Positions 28,004 to 36,741 of a DNA stretch of 64,000 nucleotides are shown here, piece by piece. The stretch is from Rhodocyclaceae bacterium (lineage in GTDB: Bacteria > Pseudomonadota > Gammaproteobacteria > Burkholderiales > Rhodocyclaceae). Position 1 is the first letter of the stretch; each line of letters starts with the position of its first letter. The notes beneath the pieces are model-generated. The model was not told where the DNA came from and ran no database searches. It saw only the letters and a program-made list of their open reading frames with translations. Position numbers and translations under genes: made by a program. The stretch is from the NCBI GenBank assembly GCA_016791105.1, contig JAEUNM010000123.1, forward strand, positions 1 to 64,000, given 5' to 3'.

Positions 28004-28396
28004 ATGAGCTATGCCTTGCTCAAGGCCGTGCATGTGACTTGTGTCGCCTTGAGCGGAACGGGGTTTTTTCTGCGCGGGCTGCTCATGTTGTCCGGATCGC
28101 CCTGGCTTGCTGCACGTCCCGTCAAAATTCTGCCCCATGTGGTCGATAGCGTGCTGCTTGCAAGTGCCGCGGGGCTCGCGCTCACTCTGCACCAGTACCC
28201 CTTCGTGCATGCCTGGCTCACGGCAAAAGTGCTGGGCCTGCTGGCGTACATCCTGCTCGGCATGCTGGCGCTGCGCCCTTCCGCAAGAAGCATCAGGTTG
28301 CGTGGCGCGGCGTGGTTGTCCGCCTTGCTGGTATTCGCTTATATCGTGTCCGTAGCCCTTTCGAGGGATGTGCGCGGAGCAATGATCTGGTTATAA
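28004..28396 (+). CDS. SirB2-family membrane protein
   Basis: A 130-residue inner-membrane protein with four hydrophobic helices (about 8-30, 42-62, 68-92 and 102-122). It shows the family pattern: YALLKAVHVTCVALSGTGFF at the start, LPHVVDSVLLASAAGL and LTAKVLGLLAYILLGMLALR in the middle. SirB2 was named from Salmonella invasion studies, but its biochemical role is not established. Start ATG 28004 has a weak AGAGG upstream. It lies 282 bases after the ODP-like gene. Confidence 0.85.
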   Translation: MSYALLKAVHVTCVALSGTGFFLRGLLMLSGSPWLAARPVKILPHVVDSVLLASAAGLALTLHQYPFVHAWLTAKVLGLLAYILLGMLALRPSARSIRLRGAAWLSALLVFAYIVSVALSRDVRGAMIWL

Positions 28397-28668
28397 TTCA
28401 TAGCCTTGGGTATGAGCGTGCGGAAGTCCGTGCATGCCGCGCGAGGTGCCGGAACATCTGGCCGAACCGTAAATCTGCTCACAATTCTGTTCGCGTGCGT
28501 CGTGTCATGGCGCGCACCGTCACGAATACCTTATGCTCACGTATTCGGCTGGGGCCGCAATGCCCTGGCTCGCCGGCTGCACAGTGGCTGGTCACTCAAT
28601 AAACAGAAGGTGGGAGACAGGACGCAAATGGTGCCAAGCCATGCGTTCCGGGACCAAAGGAGGGTCTT

Positions 28669-29217
28669 ATGCAAGTCGAATCGGTACAGGTCAAATACGG
28701 TGTCGCGGAGCCGCTCGCCGCCATGAGTGCCTGCCATCACCATATACGGGTACATCTCGAAACTTTGCTACGGCTCGTCGATCGTGTGCCGCGTAAGGGC
28801 GCCGACGGCGATTCGGTGCGCGAAGCCCATGCGGTTGCCGAGTATTTTGGCAGCGTGCTGGTCGGCCACCATGCCGACGAGGAAGAATGCCTGTTGCCCA
28901 TGCTGCAGGATCGCATGCCGGATCGGGGCCGGGCCGCGCTAAATTGCCTGCAGCGCGAACTGATGGCGGAGCACGAACATTTGCTGCGGTATTGGGAGTG
29001 CATCGCGGCATGGCTGCGCGCGCTCGAAGTCGGCAAGCCCAGCAATCCGGATTGGGATACCACCGCCCGCTTCGTCGCCATGTACCGCAACCATCTGGAT
29101 GCCGAAGAATACCGGCTGCTGCCGCTCGCCGAACGCCTGTTGGGCCCGGCCGATCTGGCTACGCTGGCGCACGCTCTGGCCGAGCGGCACGGCCGTAGGG
29201 CTGGCGCTCAGTCCTGA
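28669..29217 (+). CDS. Hemerythrin-domain protein
   Basis: A 182-residue helical bundle protein. Iron-ligand motifs are present in order: the histidine cluster ACHHHIRVHLETL, GHHADEEECLLP (HxxxE), MAEHEHLLRYWE and NHLDAEEYRLLP (HxxxE). This matches DUF156-free hemerythrin domains that bind a di-iron site and oxygen or NO. A very strong AAAGGAGG precedes ATG 28669. Its place beside the ODP-like protein, Fnr and HemN suggests oxygen handling or sensing. The 270 bases upstream contain a TATAAT near the end of the SirB2 gene that could be its promoter. Confidence 0.85.
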   Translation: MQVESVQVKYGVAEPLAAMSACHHHIRVHLETLLRLVDRVPRKGADGDSVREAHAVAEYFGSVLVGHHADEEECLLPMLQDRMPDRGRAALNCLQRELMAEHEHLLRYWECIAAWLRALEVGKPSNPDWDTTARFVAMYRNHLDAEEYRLLPLAERLLGPADLATLAHALAERHGRRAGAQS

Positions 29218-29281
29218 AGCGCGCGGATGCCGGGTCGCCGCCCGGCGTCCGGCCCAAGCTGCGGCCCGTGCCGTGGCAGCG

Positions 29282-30034
29282 TCAGCAATTGCGGCTCATG
29301 AGTTTTTTGAGCCCGGCCGGATCGACGATGCGCACGTGTTTTTGCTGCACCGATACCAGGCCGTCTTCCTGGAAGCGGGAAAAGGTGCGGCTCACCGTTT
29401 CCAGCTTCAGGCCCAAATATGAACCGATTTCGTCGCGCGTCATGCGCAGGTGGAATTCGTTCGGCGCGTAGCCACGCGAACTGAAGCGCTGCGACAGATT
29501 AAGCAGAAAAGCGGCCAGGCGCTCTTCCGCGCGCATGGTGCCGAGCAGCACCATCACGCCGTGCTCGCGCACGATTTCGCGGCTCATGACCTTATGGAAG
29601 TGGTGCTGCAAGGTACCGATTTCGCGCGACATGTCCTCCAGCTTGGCGAACGGGATCGGGCACACCTCGGAATCTTCCAGCGCGACGGCGTTACAGGTGT
29701 GATGTTCGGTGCCTATGCCGTCCATGCCCATGATTTCGCCCGCCATCTGGAACCCCGTGACCTGCTCGCGACCATCTTCGGCAATCACGCCGGTTTTGAA
29801 AAACCCGCTGCGGATCGCGTAAATGGCTTCGAACGGATCCGTGGCACGGTACAGATGCGTGCCGCGCTTGACGCGCCGCCGTGTGCCGACAAGATCGTCC
29901 AGCTTGTGCATTTCCTGCTCGTTGAGGCCAAGCGGCAGGCAAAGCTCGCGCAGATTGCATTGGGAACAGGCCACTTTGAGCGTGTTTGCGGTAATCGAAA
30001 TCGGTTGTGCCAGAGGTTTGGGGCTGGACGTCAT
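29282..30034 (-). CDS. fnr: Fnr-type oxygen-sensing transcriptional regulator
   Basis: A 250-residue Crp/Fnr protein. The [4Fe-4S] ligands are Cys23, Cys26 and Cys32 (CSQCNLRELC) with Cys125 (SEVCPIPF), the Escherichia coli Fnr arrangement. A cyclic-nucleotide-like barrel (~40-150) and dimer helix follow. The DNA-reading helix contains ETVSR, identical to the residues that recognise TTGAT half-sites. AAGGAAGG precedes ATG. Loss of the cluster in oxygen would inactivate it. It is divergent from hemN with a perfect FNR-type box between them. Confidence 0.94.
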   Translation of the reverse strand: MTSSPKPLAQPISITANTLKVACSQCNLRELCLPLGLNEQEMHKLDDLVGTRRRVKRGTHLYRATDPFEAIYAIRSGFFKTGVIAEDGREQVTGFQMAGEIMGMDGIGTEHHTCNAVALEDSEVCPIPFAKLEDMSREIGTLQHHFHKVMSREIVREHGVMVLLGTMRAEERLAAFLLNLSQRFSSRGYAPNEFHLRMTRDEIGSYLGLKLETVSRTFSRFQEDGLVSVQQKHVRIVDPAGLKKLMSRNC

Positions 30035-30214
30035 GACCTTCCTTGGTCGCCGCCTGCGCTTATCTTTACCGATCCGGCAAAGGGTTTCAAGCAGGCGCGA
30101 CGTAGCGGGTGAGGGCGGGCTGGCTGCAATTTCGCCTCAGGTCCATCCGGCAGGGGCATCTGTGCTGCTTCCATGTACATGCGGCGCGGGGATCAGACCT
30201 AAAAGCACCTTCAG

Positions 30215-30228
30215 TTGACGCATGTCAA
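30215..30228. promoter_or_regulatory. FNR/Anr box between fnr and hemN
   Basis: TTGAC-GCAT-GTCAA is a perfect 14-base palindrome of the TTGAY-N4-RTCAA form bound by Fnr and Anr proteins. It is 57 bases upstream of the hemN ATG and about 180 bases from the fnr start, a distance compatible with activation of hemN. Being palindromic it could serve both divergent genes. Confidence 0.75.
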
Positions 30229-30285
30229 TCCTCGCCACGCGAATTCTTGCGATGCTTTTCGCGATCATCCCGAATAGTGCCGGAA

Positions 30286-31680
30286 ATGCCAATGCAAAGC
30301 AAAGACTTGGTGTTCGATGCGGGGCTTATCCGCCGCTTCGACGTAGCCGGACCTCGCTATACGTCCTATCCGACCGCGGACCGTTTCGTCGAGGCTTTCG
30401 GCGCGGAAAAGTCCACCGTGTGGCTAGGCCGGCGCAGTGTAGGCGGCATTACGCGGCCGCTGTCGCTGTACGTGCACATCCCCTTTTGCAACACGATTTG
30501 CTATTACTGCGGCTGCAACAAGATCATCACCAAAGATCACGGTCGCTCGAGCAAATATTTGCGCTATCTGGCCAAGGAAATCGCGCTGCAGGAAGCGGCG
30601 CTCGAAGGTAGCCGGGAAGTCGTGCAACTGCACCTGGGCGGCGGTACACCGACGTTTTTGTCGCACGAAGAAATGCGCAGCCTCATGAGCACCTTGCGCG
30701 CGCATTTCGAATTCCATCCGGAGGGCGAATATTCCATCGAAGTCGATCCGCGCAAGGTTGACGACGCGACGGTCGCCATGCTGGCTGAACTTGGCTTCAA
30801 CCGCATGAGCCTGGGCGTGCAGGATTTCGATCCAGCCGTGCAGGCGGCGGTGAACCGCGTGCAGTCGATCGAGGAAACCGTCGCCGTCATCGAGGCGGCG
30901 CGGCGCCACGGCTTCAAATCGATCAGCGTGGACCTGATCTACGGGCTGCCGAAACAGAACGTGATCAGTTTCAACCGCACCCTGGAAGAAGTGCTCAAAA
31001 TCGCGCCCGACCGCGTCGCCGTGTATAACTATGCGCACCTGCCGCGCCTGTTCAAACCGCAGCGCCGCATACTCGAACAGGACTTGCCCGCGCCCGAGGT
31101 CAAGCTGCAATTGTTGTCGCTGGCCATCCGCCGGCTGGATGACGCAGGCTACATTTTCATAGGCATGGACCACTTCGCGCGGCCGGATGACGAACTGGCC
31201 GTGGCCCAGCGCCGCGGCCGCCTGCAGCGAAATTTCCAGGGCTATTCCACGCACGCGGACTGCGACCTGCTGGCTTTCGGCGTATCGGCCATCGGCAAGG
31301 TGGGGCCAACTTATGTGCAGAACTACCGCACGCTCGACGAATATTACGATTCACTCGACACCGGGCGCCTGCCCGTCATGCGCGGCATCGAACTGACGGC
31401 GGACGACTGTTTGCGCCGCTCCATCATTTCTTCGCTCATGTGCCATTTCGAGCTGTCGATTGAATCGATAGAAATCGCGCATCTGATCGATTTTTCCAGC
31501 TATTTCGCACCCGAACTGGCAGAATTGCGGGCCATGGAAGCGGCCGGACTGGTGCAGATAGACAATCAATGGATTACCGTATTGCCGCGCGGGCGCCTGC
31601 TGGTACGTGCCATCGCCATGGTGTTCGATCGCTATTTGCGTGCCGACCGCGAGCGTACGCGCTATTCGCGCGTAATCTGA
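30286..31680 (+). CDS. hemN: Oxygen-independent coproporphyrinogen III dehydrogenase
   Basis: A 464-residue radical SAM enzyme making protoporphyrinogen IX without oxygen. The cluster motif Cys68-x3-Cys72-x2-Cys75 with Cys77 lies in HIPFCNTICYYCGCNK. LGGGTPTFL, EVDPRKV and the HemN-specific N-terminus (GPRYTSYPTADRF) distinguish it from HemW. The C-terminal HemN domain is complete. ATG 30286 was chosen, although a second ATG six bases later is equally possible and neither has a strong ribosome binding site. Expected to be induced by Fnr through the box upstream. Confidence 0.95.
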   Translation: MPMQSKDLVFDAGLIRRFDVAGPRYTSYPTADRFVEAFGAEKSTVWLGRRSVGGITRPLSLYVHIPFCNTICYYCGCNKIITKDHGRSSKYLRYLAKEIALQEAALEGSREVVQLHLGGGTPTFLSHEEMRSLMSTLRAHFEFHPEGEYSIEVDPRKVDDATVAMLAELGFNRMSLGVQDFDPAVQAAVNRVQSIEETVAVIEAARRHGFKSISVDLIYGLPKQNVISFNRTLEEVLKIAPDRVAVYNYAHLPRLFKPQRRILEQDLPAPEVKLQLLSLAIRRLDDAGYIFIGMDHFARPDDELAVAQRRGRLQRNFQGYSTHADCDLLAFGVSAIGKVGPTYVQNYRTLDEYYDSLDTGRLPVMRGIELTADDCLRRSIISSLMCHFELSIESIEIAHLIDFSSYFAPELAELRAMEAAGLVQIDNQWITVLPRGRLLVRAIAMVFDRYLRADRERTRYSRVI

Positions 31681-31729
31681 TGCGCCGGCTTGGCTACCGC
31701 GGGCCGGCCTGCGCGCACGGAGGCGTGGT

Positions 31730-32431
31730 TTGACCGCCTATTTCGCAGTTTTCCTGATCGGCCTGTTGGGCGGCACGCACTGCGTGGGCATGTGCGGTGG
31801 CATCGTGTCGGCGCTATCCGTGCGCATGCCGGGCAGTGCGCGGCGCGAGTGGTCGATACAGCTCGCCTACAACGGCGGCCGCATTGCCGCCTATACCGGC
31901 GTAGGCGCGTTCATGGGTTCGGTGGGCAGCCTGGGGCTGCTGCTCAACGACTGGCTACCGGTACAGATGGCGCTCTATATCTGCGCAAATCTCATGATGG
32001 TGGCGCTGGGCCTGTACCTGACCGGGCTGACTGGCTCGCTTACCTGGCTGGAACGCATAGGCCAGCGTCTGTGGGCGCGCATACAGCCGCACACGCGGCG
32101 CTTCATCCCCGCCCGATCGGCGGCTCAGGCATTGCCGCTGGGCATGTTGTGGGGCTTCCTGCCCTGCGGCATGGTGTATTCGATGCTTGCCACCGCCCTG
32201 GTATCCGGTTCGGCCGTGCGCGGTGCCGGCCTCATGCTGGCGTTCGGCCTGGGTACGCTGCCCAACCTGATGCTGGCCGGCATGCTGCTTCTACGCCTGC
32301 GCGAATTCGTGCGCAATCGCGCCGTGCGTCTGGTGTCGGGCTGTGTCGTGCTCGGCTTCGGCGTGTTCGGTCTGGCCAATGCGGCGACCTTGGGCGGCCG
32401 CCTGTGGCAGGGCGTGGTTTGCCAGGTCTGA
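31730..32431 (+). CDS. TauE/UreH-like membrane transporter (sulfite exporter TauE/SafE superfamily)
   Basis: A 233-residue protein with six transmembrane helices. GGTHCVGMCGGI near residue 15 and WGFLPCGMVYSMLATAL near residue 140 are the paired Cys/Pro/Gly motifs of the UreH-like transmembrane family, commonly found near cytochrome cbb3 oxidase, copper and haem genes. The gene begins with TTG at 31730, preceded by GGAGG. It sits between hemN and a CopZ-like domain, which favours a role in metal or cofactor export for respiratory enzymes over sulfite. Substrate is not known. Confidence 0.82.
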   Translation: MTAYFAVFLIGLLGGTHCVGMCGGIVSALSVRMPGSARREWSIQLAYNGGRIAAYTGVGAFMGSVGSLGLLLNDWLPVQMALYICANLMMVALGLYLTGLTGSLTWLERIGQRLWARIQPHTRRFIPARSAAQALPLGMLWGFLPCGMVYSMLATALVSGSAVRGAGLMLAFGLGTLPNLMLAGMLLLRLREFVRNRAVRLVSGCVVLGFGVFGLANAATLGGRLWQGVVCQV

Positions 32432-32541
32432 GTGCGGGGCGCGCAGGCGCAGACCCGCACTGTCCACTTGCACTTTGAATGTGCCGCCCCCAAGTCATCA
32501 GGGCGGCCAGCCAGCCATTACTCTTTTAGAGGATGCTCATC

Positions 32542-32757
32542 ATGGAATCGACCACATTGCGCATAGACGGCATGCACTGTGCCGGCTGCGTAAACAGCCT
32601 CACGCGCGCCCTGCAGGCCCTGCCGGGCGTATCCAAAGTGCAGGTATCGCTCGCCGATGCGCGCGCCGACGTGGCTCATGACCCCGCGCGTTGCGACCTG
32701 GCCAAATTGCAGGACGCCGTCGCGGCGGCGGGCTTCGAAGCGCGTCCCTGGGGCTGA
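32542..32757 (+). CDS. Heavy-metal-associated (CopZ-like) domain protein
   Basis: A 71-residue single HMA domain with the metal-binding GMHCAGC loop (Cys13, Cys16) and a ferredoxin-like beta-alpha-beta pattern. Such proteins carry Cu(I) or other soft metals between transporters and targets. ATG 32542 is preferred to ATG 32533 because AGAGG ends nine bases before it. It follows the TauE/UreH-like gene by 110 bases, a frequent pairing around copper-dependent oxidases. No P-type ATPase gene is present in the window. Confidence 0.88.
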   Translation: MESTTLRIDGMHCAGCVNSLTRALQALPGVSKVQVSLADARADVAHDPARCDLAKLQDAVAAAGFEARPWG

Positions 32758-32884
32758 CCGTCCCGCGCGGTCGGCAGGCGACAGCCGGCAATCCGGCTTA
32801 GCCCAAGCGCATGAGCCGTTCGGCCTATGGCGCAGCCTTTGAATTTATTGCATCCTGCGTCACGAGTAATGACGAGAGGATGCA

Positions 32885-34045
32885 ATGGACGCGTGCGCGC
32901 TTGCGCCGGAATCTGCCGGGCTGAGTTTTGACGCCTGCGCGCCTGTCTGCAAGCGCAGTTTCGCGCTGGATGGCGTACAGACTGCCGGACGCGAGCGCCT
33001 GCCGCGGCTTGCCATAGGCTATGAATGTCATGGCAACCTGAACGCCGCCGCCGATAACTGCATTTTGCTCATCCATCCGTTCGGCGGCCACGGCCATGCG
33101 GCGGGACGTTACCGCAGTTCCGATGCGGTGCCGGGTTTCCTGGACGAAGTGATCGGCCCTGGCAAGTTGTTCGACACGCGCCGCTACCTCCTGGTCTGCA
33201 GCGACGGCATCGCCAACATCAATGCCGCCAGCCCGGCTGTCATCAGCAGCGGCCCGGCGTCGATCGATCCGGCGACTGGCCTGGCCCATGGCGCCGATTT
33301 TCCCTTTCTGTCGGTGCAGGACATGGTTGCCGTCCAGCATGCCCTGCTGCAGCATCTTGGCGTGCGGCGGCTGCGCGCCATTGTGGCTGGCGGGCTGGCG
33401 TCCGCGCAGGCGCTGGACTGGGCTGCTGCCTATCCGGACACGGTGGAGCGCGTGATCGCGCCAGCCCCCATCGGCTTGCTACCGGAATCCTATGTTGTAA
33501 ACCGGCTCGGCCAGTGGCTGGTGCCCGTTCTTTCGAACTTTTCCTCGCAACAGAGCTTTGGCAGCGACTGTCTGCCGTCCGGCAAACGCGGGCTTATCGC
33601 TGCATTGCAGGGCATCGCTCACAGCATGCGCGACTGTTCGTCGACTGCTACGTGTTCCTCTTTGCTGCAGGCGCCGCCCGGTGAGCTAAATGCTGCGGAG
33701 CGCGATTTTCTGCTGCACCTGGCCTTCGGTAATTCGGCGGCACGGTTCGATGACGTCGATGCGCTCACGCTTTGCTATCAGGTGCGCGCGTATCAGACCT
33801 GGCGTTGCGGCCGCCCCCTGCCGCTTTCCGAGGCCTGCCGGCACATGCGCGCGCGCATGCTGTTCGTTACGGTTGCGGGCGACTTGTTTGCGCGCGCGCA
33901 TTGCATCGAAGCGGCCGCCGCCGAACTGCGTGAACACGGCGTGCGGGTTGAATCTGCGCGGCTGGACGAGGACGGCGGCCACCTCGCCTGGGAAAGCTGT
34001 TTCACCCGCCAGGCGGATCTGATCGCATCTTTCCTTGCGGACTGA
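32885..34045 (+). CDS. MetX-like alpha/beta hydrolase lacking the nucleophilic serine
   Basis: A 386-residue relative of homoserine O-acetyltransferase. The fold is recognisable: early beta strands with LPRLAIGYECHGN, the HPFGGHGHAAG segment, FDTRRYLLVCSDG, the VQDMVAVQHALLQHLGV helix, and near the end the catalytic-type Asp (VAGDLFA) and His (DGGHLAWE). The nucleophile elbow is altered: where MetX has GGSMGG this protein reads GGLASAQ, so Leu occupies the Ser position. The enzyme is probably not a normal acetyltransferase and may be a pseudoenzyme or have another role. A GAGGA site precedes ATG. Confidence 0.75.
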   Translation: MDACALAPESAGLSFDACAPVCKRSFALDGVQTAGRERLPRLAIGYECHGNLNAAADNCILLIHPFGGHGHAAGRYRSSDAVPGFLDEVIGPGKLFDTRRYLLVCSDGIANINAASPAVISSGPASIDPATGLAHGADFPFLSVQDMVAVQHALLQHLGVRRLRAIVAGGLASAQALDWAAAYPDTVERVIAPAPIGLLPESYVVNRLGQWLVPVLSNFSSQQSFGSDCLPSGKRGLIAALQGIAHSMRDCSSTATCSSLLQAPPGELNAAERDFLLHLAFGNSAARFDDVDALTLCYQVRAYQTWRCGRPLPLSEACRHMRARMLFVTVAGDLFARAHCIEAAAAELREHGVRVESARLDEDGGHLAWESCFTRQADLIASFLAD

Positions 34046-34418
34046 CTAGTTCCCTGCCAGCCACTTGAACAGTGCGCTGCGCTTCGTTGCGGGTGTTCGC
34101 TGCTGCGTGATGGCAGGCAAAAACTGGCCCGGGCAGTCAGTCGCTTAGTTGCTGCTGTGCTGGCCCATGGCCCGTCGCCTTTGTGCCAATGTCATGGCTG
34201 CGGCGCACCCGGCTGGCGCCGGCGTTGCCAGCCTTACTGCTGCCGCAGGCTATGCAGCAATTCGGGTGGCAAAATGACTAATGGCGAAATTGTGTCGCCT
34301 CGTGCCAGCGTGAAAAAATCACGCATCGCGGCACCACGGAGCTGGCGTGCCGCGCAGCCCCATGCTACACTTTAAAAGCTGTACCGATTGAACCCTGCGC
34401 CTTGGCACGGCAACAGAA
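34046..34418. other. Intergenic region upstream of the riboswitch
   Basis: About 370 bases without a supportable gene. The promoter for the riboswitch-controlled gene must lie here, but I cannot fix a -35/-10 pair with confidence. The sequence is GC-rich, with a less GC-rich patch around 34270-34320 (GGCAAAATGACTAATGGCG). No repeat is visible. Confidence 0.35.
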
Positions 34419-34517
34419 GTCAGCGCAGGAATAGGGCAAATCCGGTGAAAGCCGGAGACGCAAAACCATGGACCTAAAGCGCACGCTGCGCAATGGCCGC
34501 CAGGTTGCCAATCGGCT
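34419..34517 (+). ncRNA. Class I cyclic-di-GMP riboswitch (GEMM)
   Basis: The conserved core is present in order: AGGGCAAA (34433-34440), a stem TCCGG/CCGGA capped by a GAAA-type tetraloop, GACGCAAA (34457-34464), CCTAAAG (34473-34479), a variable hairpin, and the closing CAGGTTGCCAAT. This is the class I aptamer that binds cyclic di-GMP. It ends about 75 bases before the start of a secreted metalloprotease gene, a common target of this riboswitch. The exact 5' end of the first helix is approximate. Confidence 0.9.
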
Positions 34518-34541
34518 GGCCTCGCTTCGGGCGAGGAGCCG
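34513..34541 (+). promoter_or_regulatory. Stem-loop after the riboswitch, possible expression platform
   Basis: CGGCT-GG-CCTCGC, loop TTCGG, then GCGAGG-AGCCG forms a strong hairpin overlapping the last bases of the aptamer, so aptamer closure and this hairpin may compete. No T-run follows, so it is not an ordinary terminator. Translation or processing control is possible. Whether it switches is not shown by sequence. Confidence 0.4.
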
Positions 34542-34591
34542 CAACCCCGCCAACGCTGCGTGTGCCCATTTCCCTTACTCGGGAGGAATGA

Positions 34592-36670
34592 ATGGGCACT
34601 CACACCACCCAATCCGCTGCGCCGCGCGCGCGAAAATTTGCATCCTTGCTGCTGGCCGGCGCTACGCTGGCGTTTGGCCTTGTGTCGGGCGCCGGCGCTG
34701 ACGACAGCGTTGCGCACCGGCAAAAGCCGCCTTTTCCGCAAGTGAAGCTTGACCGCCACGTGCGTGGCGACGAAGCCGTCACTGCACTGGGCAACAAGCT
34801 CGCCGCTGTCGCCGACTGGTACGGCATGACGCCGCAAACGTTCAGCGCCATGCTGCGCGCCGATCGCCACGCCCGCCTCGATACCGCCGGCCGGCTGCAC
34901 TACGTCGATGAACTGATCGCGCCGCTGGGCGGTGCCAACGCCGTCAGCGGCTCGCTCAATTCGACTGGCGCGCTGTTGCCGCTGGATCAGACGTTCCTGC
35001 TGCACAGCCGGCCCGGCGCGAAACGTGTGATGTACCTGGATTTTCGTGGTGGCACGCTGAGCGGTACGGCCTGGAATGCCAGCTACGGCATTACCACCAT
35101 CAATGCCCCGGCATTCGATCTGGATGGCGATGCCACGACCTTCAACGACACCGAACTGGGGCGCATGCAGTACATCTGGCAGCGCGTGGCGGAAGATTAC
35201 GCGCCCTTGGACGTCGATGTGACCACCGAGCTGCCGGCCGCTGCTGCGATCACGCGCTCCAGTACCAGCGACGACACCTTCGGCACGCGCGTCCTCATCA
35301 CCAAGGATTTCACTGCCGCGACCAGTTCCCCCTGCGGCTGCGGCGGCATCGCCTACGTGGGCATATTTGACGACGTGGGCGATTACTACAAACCGGCACT
35401 GGTGTTTTACGACAAGCTCGGCTCCGGCAACGAAAAATACGTCGCCGAAGCCATTTCGCACGAAGCTGGCCACAACAGCGGGCTGTCGCACGACGGCTAT
35501 AACGATGGCGTGACCGTGCAGGGCTATTACGCCGGCCACGGCAGCGGCGCCACCGGCTGGGCACCCATCATGGGCGTGGGCTACTCCAAGGAACTGACGC
35601 AGTGGAGCAAGGGCGAATATCCCTACGCAACGCAAACGCAGGACGATTTTGCCGTCATGCAGGCGACCGGTTTGCCGCTGCGCGCCGATGACCACGGCGA
35701 CACGCCGGCTACCGCCACGCCTTTCGATTACGTCGCCAATGGCGGCGCCGGCAGCATTAGCGGCAGCGGCGCGATCAGCACGCGCACCGATGTCGATTAC
35801 TTCAGCTTTTACGCCGGCGCGGGCGCCGCCACCATCAACGTCAGCCCGGTCGCGCGCGGCGCCAACCTGGACATCGAAGCCACGCTGTACGATGCATACG
35901 GCAATGTGCTCGCGGTCATCAATCCTTCCGCCACGCTGAACGCCAGCATTTCGGTCACCCTGCCGGCGGCAGGCACCTACTATGTGAAAGTCGATGGCGT
36001 CGGCAAGGGCGACCTCACCACCGGCTATTCCGACTATGCCAGCGTGGGCAATTATTTCATCAGCGGTAGTGTGCCCAATTCCGGCAATCTACCGCCCACT
36101 GCCGCGGCGTCCGCCTCGGTGGTGAGCGGTACGACGCCCCTGGTGGTAGATTTTTCCAGTGCCGGCTCCAGCGATCCGGAAGGTGGCGCGCTTACCTACG
36201 ACTGGAACTTTGGTGACGGCAGCGCGCATTCCAGTGCCGCCAATCCGTCGCACACCTATGCCAGCGCGGGAACTTTCGTTGCCACCCTGGTAGTAACCGA
36301 TGCGCTGGGCGCCACCGCCAGCGCGCAGGTCACGATTACCGCGACGGCGCCGCCGCCCGCGCTGCACGTGAAATCCATGACGATCACGCTCGCCAAAAAT
36401 AACAAGAAGGGCGCCCAGGCGACCGCGAAAGTGACGGTGGTCGATGCAAACGGTGTGGCGGTGAGCAGCGCGACGGTTACCGGTACCTGGAGCGGTGTGG
36501 TGAGCGGCAGCAGTTCCGTGCTCACCAATTCCAGCGGCGTGTCCAGTTCGGCCTCAGCGTGGACCAAGACGCGCGGCACGCTTACCTACACGGTGACCAG
36601 CATATCGCGCTCCGGCTACCTCTATGACAGCGCACAAAACGCCGCCACGAGCGTATCGATCACCTACTGA
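34592..36670 (+). CDS. Secreted metzincin-type zinc metalloprotease with PPC and PKD domains
   Basis: A 692-residue exported protein. Residues 1-~40 are a signal peptide (basic start, LLLAGATLAFGLVSGAGA). The catalytic domain contains HEAGHNSGLSH with zinc ligands at about His290, His294 and His300 and general base Glu291, the HExxHxxGxxH metzincin signature. Residues ~375-490 form a bacterial pre-peptidase C-terminal domain, ~500-590 a PKD domain (TYDWNFGDGS), and ~595-692 an Ig-like beta domain. A GGGAGGAA site precedes ATG. Under control of a c-di-GMP riboswitch, it may cleave adhesins or matrix proteins during biofilm transitions. The substrate is unknown. Confidence 0.88.
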   Translation: MGTHTTQSAAPRARKFASLLLAGATLAFGLVSGAGADDSVAHRQKPPFPQVKLDRHVRGDEAVTALGNKLAAVADWYGMTPQTFSAMLRADRHARLDTAGRLHYVDELIAPLGGANAVSGSLNSTGALLPLDQTFLLHSRPGAKRVMYLDFRGGTLSGTAWNASYGITTINAPAFDLDGDATTFNDTELGRMQYIWQRVAEDYAPLDVDVTTELPAAAAITRSSTSDDTFGTRVLITKDFTAATSSPCGCGGIAYVGIFDDVGDYYKPALVFYDKLGSGNEKYVAEAISHEAGHNSGLSHDGYNDGVTVQGYYAGHGSGATGWAPIMGVGYSKELTQWSKGEYPYATQTQDDFAVMQATGLPLRADDHGDTPATATPFDYVANGGAGSISGSGAISTRTDVDYFSFYAGAGAATINVSPVARGANLDIEATLYDAYGNVLAVINPSATLNASISVTLPAAGTYYVKVDGVGKGDLTTGYSDYASVGNYFISGSVPNSGNLPPTAAASASVVSGTTPLVVDFSSAGSSDPEGGALTYDWNFGDGSAHSSAANPSHTYASAGTFVATLVVTDALGATASAQVTITATAPPPALHVKSMTITLAKNNKKGAQATAKVTVVDANGVAVSSATVTGTWSGVVSGSSSVLTNSSGVSSSASAWTKTRGTLTYTVTSISRSGYLYDSAQNAATSVSITY

Positions 36671-36690
36671 GCATCAAGCAGATTTACATT

Positions 36691-36720
36691 CGGCCGGGGC
36701 GACCCGGCCGTTTTGTTTTC
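36691..36720 (+). terminator. Rho-independent terminator of the metalloprotease gene
   Basis: CGGCCGGG, loop GCGA, CCCGGCCG, then TTTTGTTTT. It begins 20 bases after the stop codon and also marks the junction with the convergent glnS. Confidence 0.9.
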
Positions 36721-36741
36721 AACCCTGCCGCGCGTGCAGTT

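Noticed and set aside
28397..28668. Riboswitch in the 270-base leader of the hemerythrin gene
   Set aside because: GGAGACAGGACGCAAA near 28613 recalls part of a c-di-GMP aptamer, but the paired stems and the other conserved boxes are missing.
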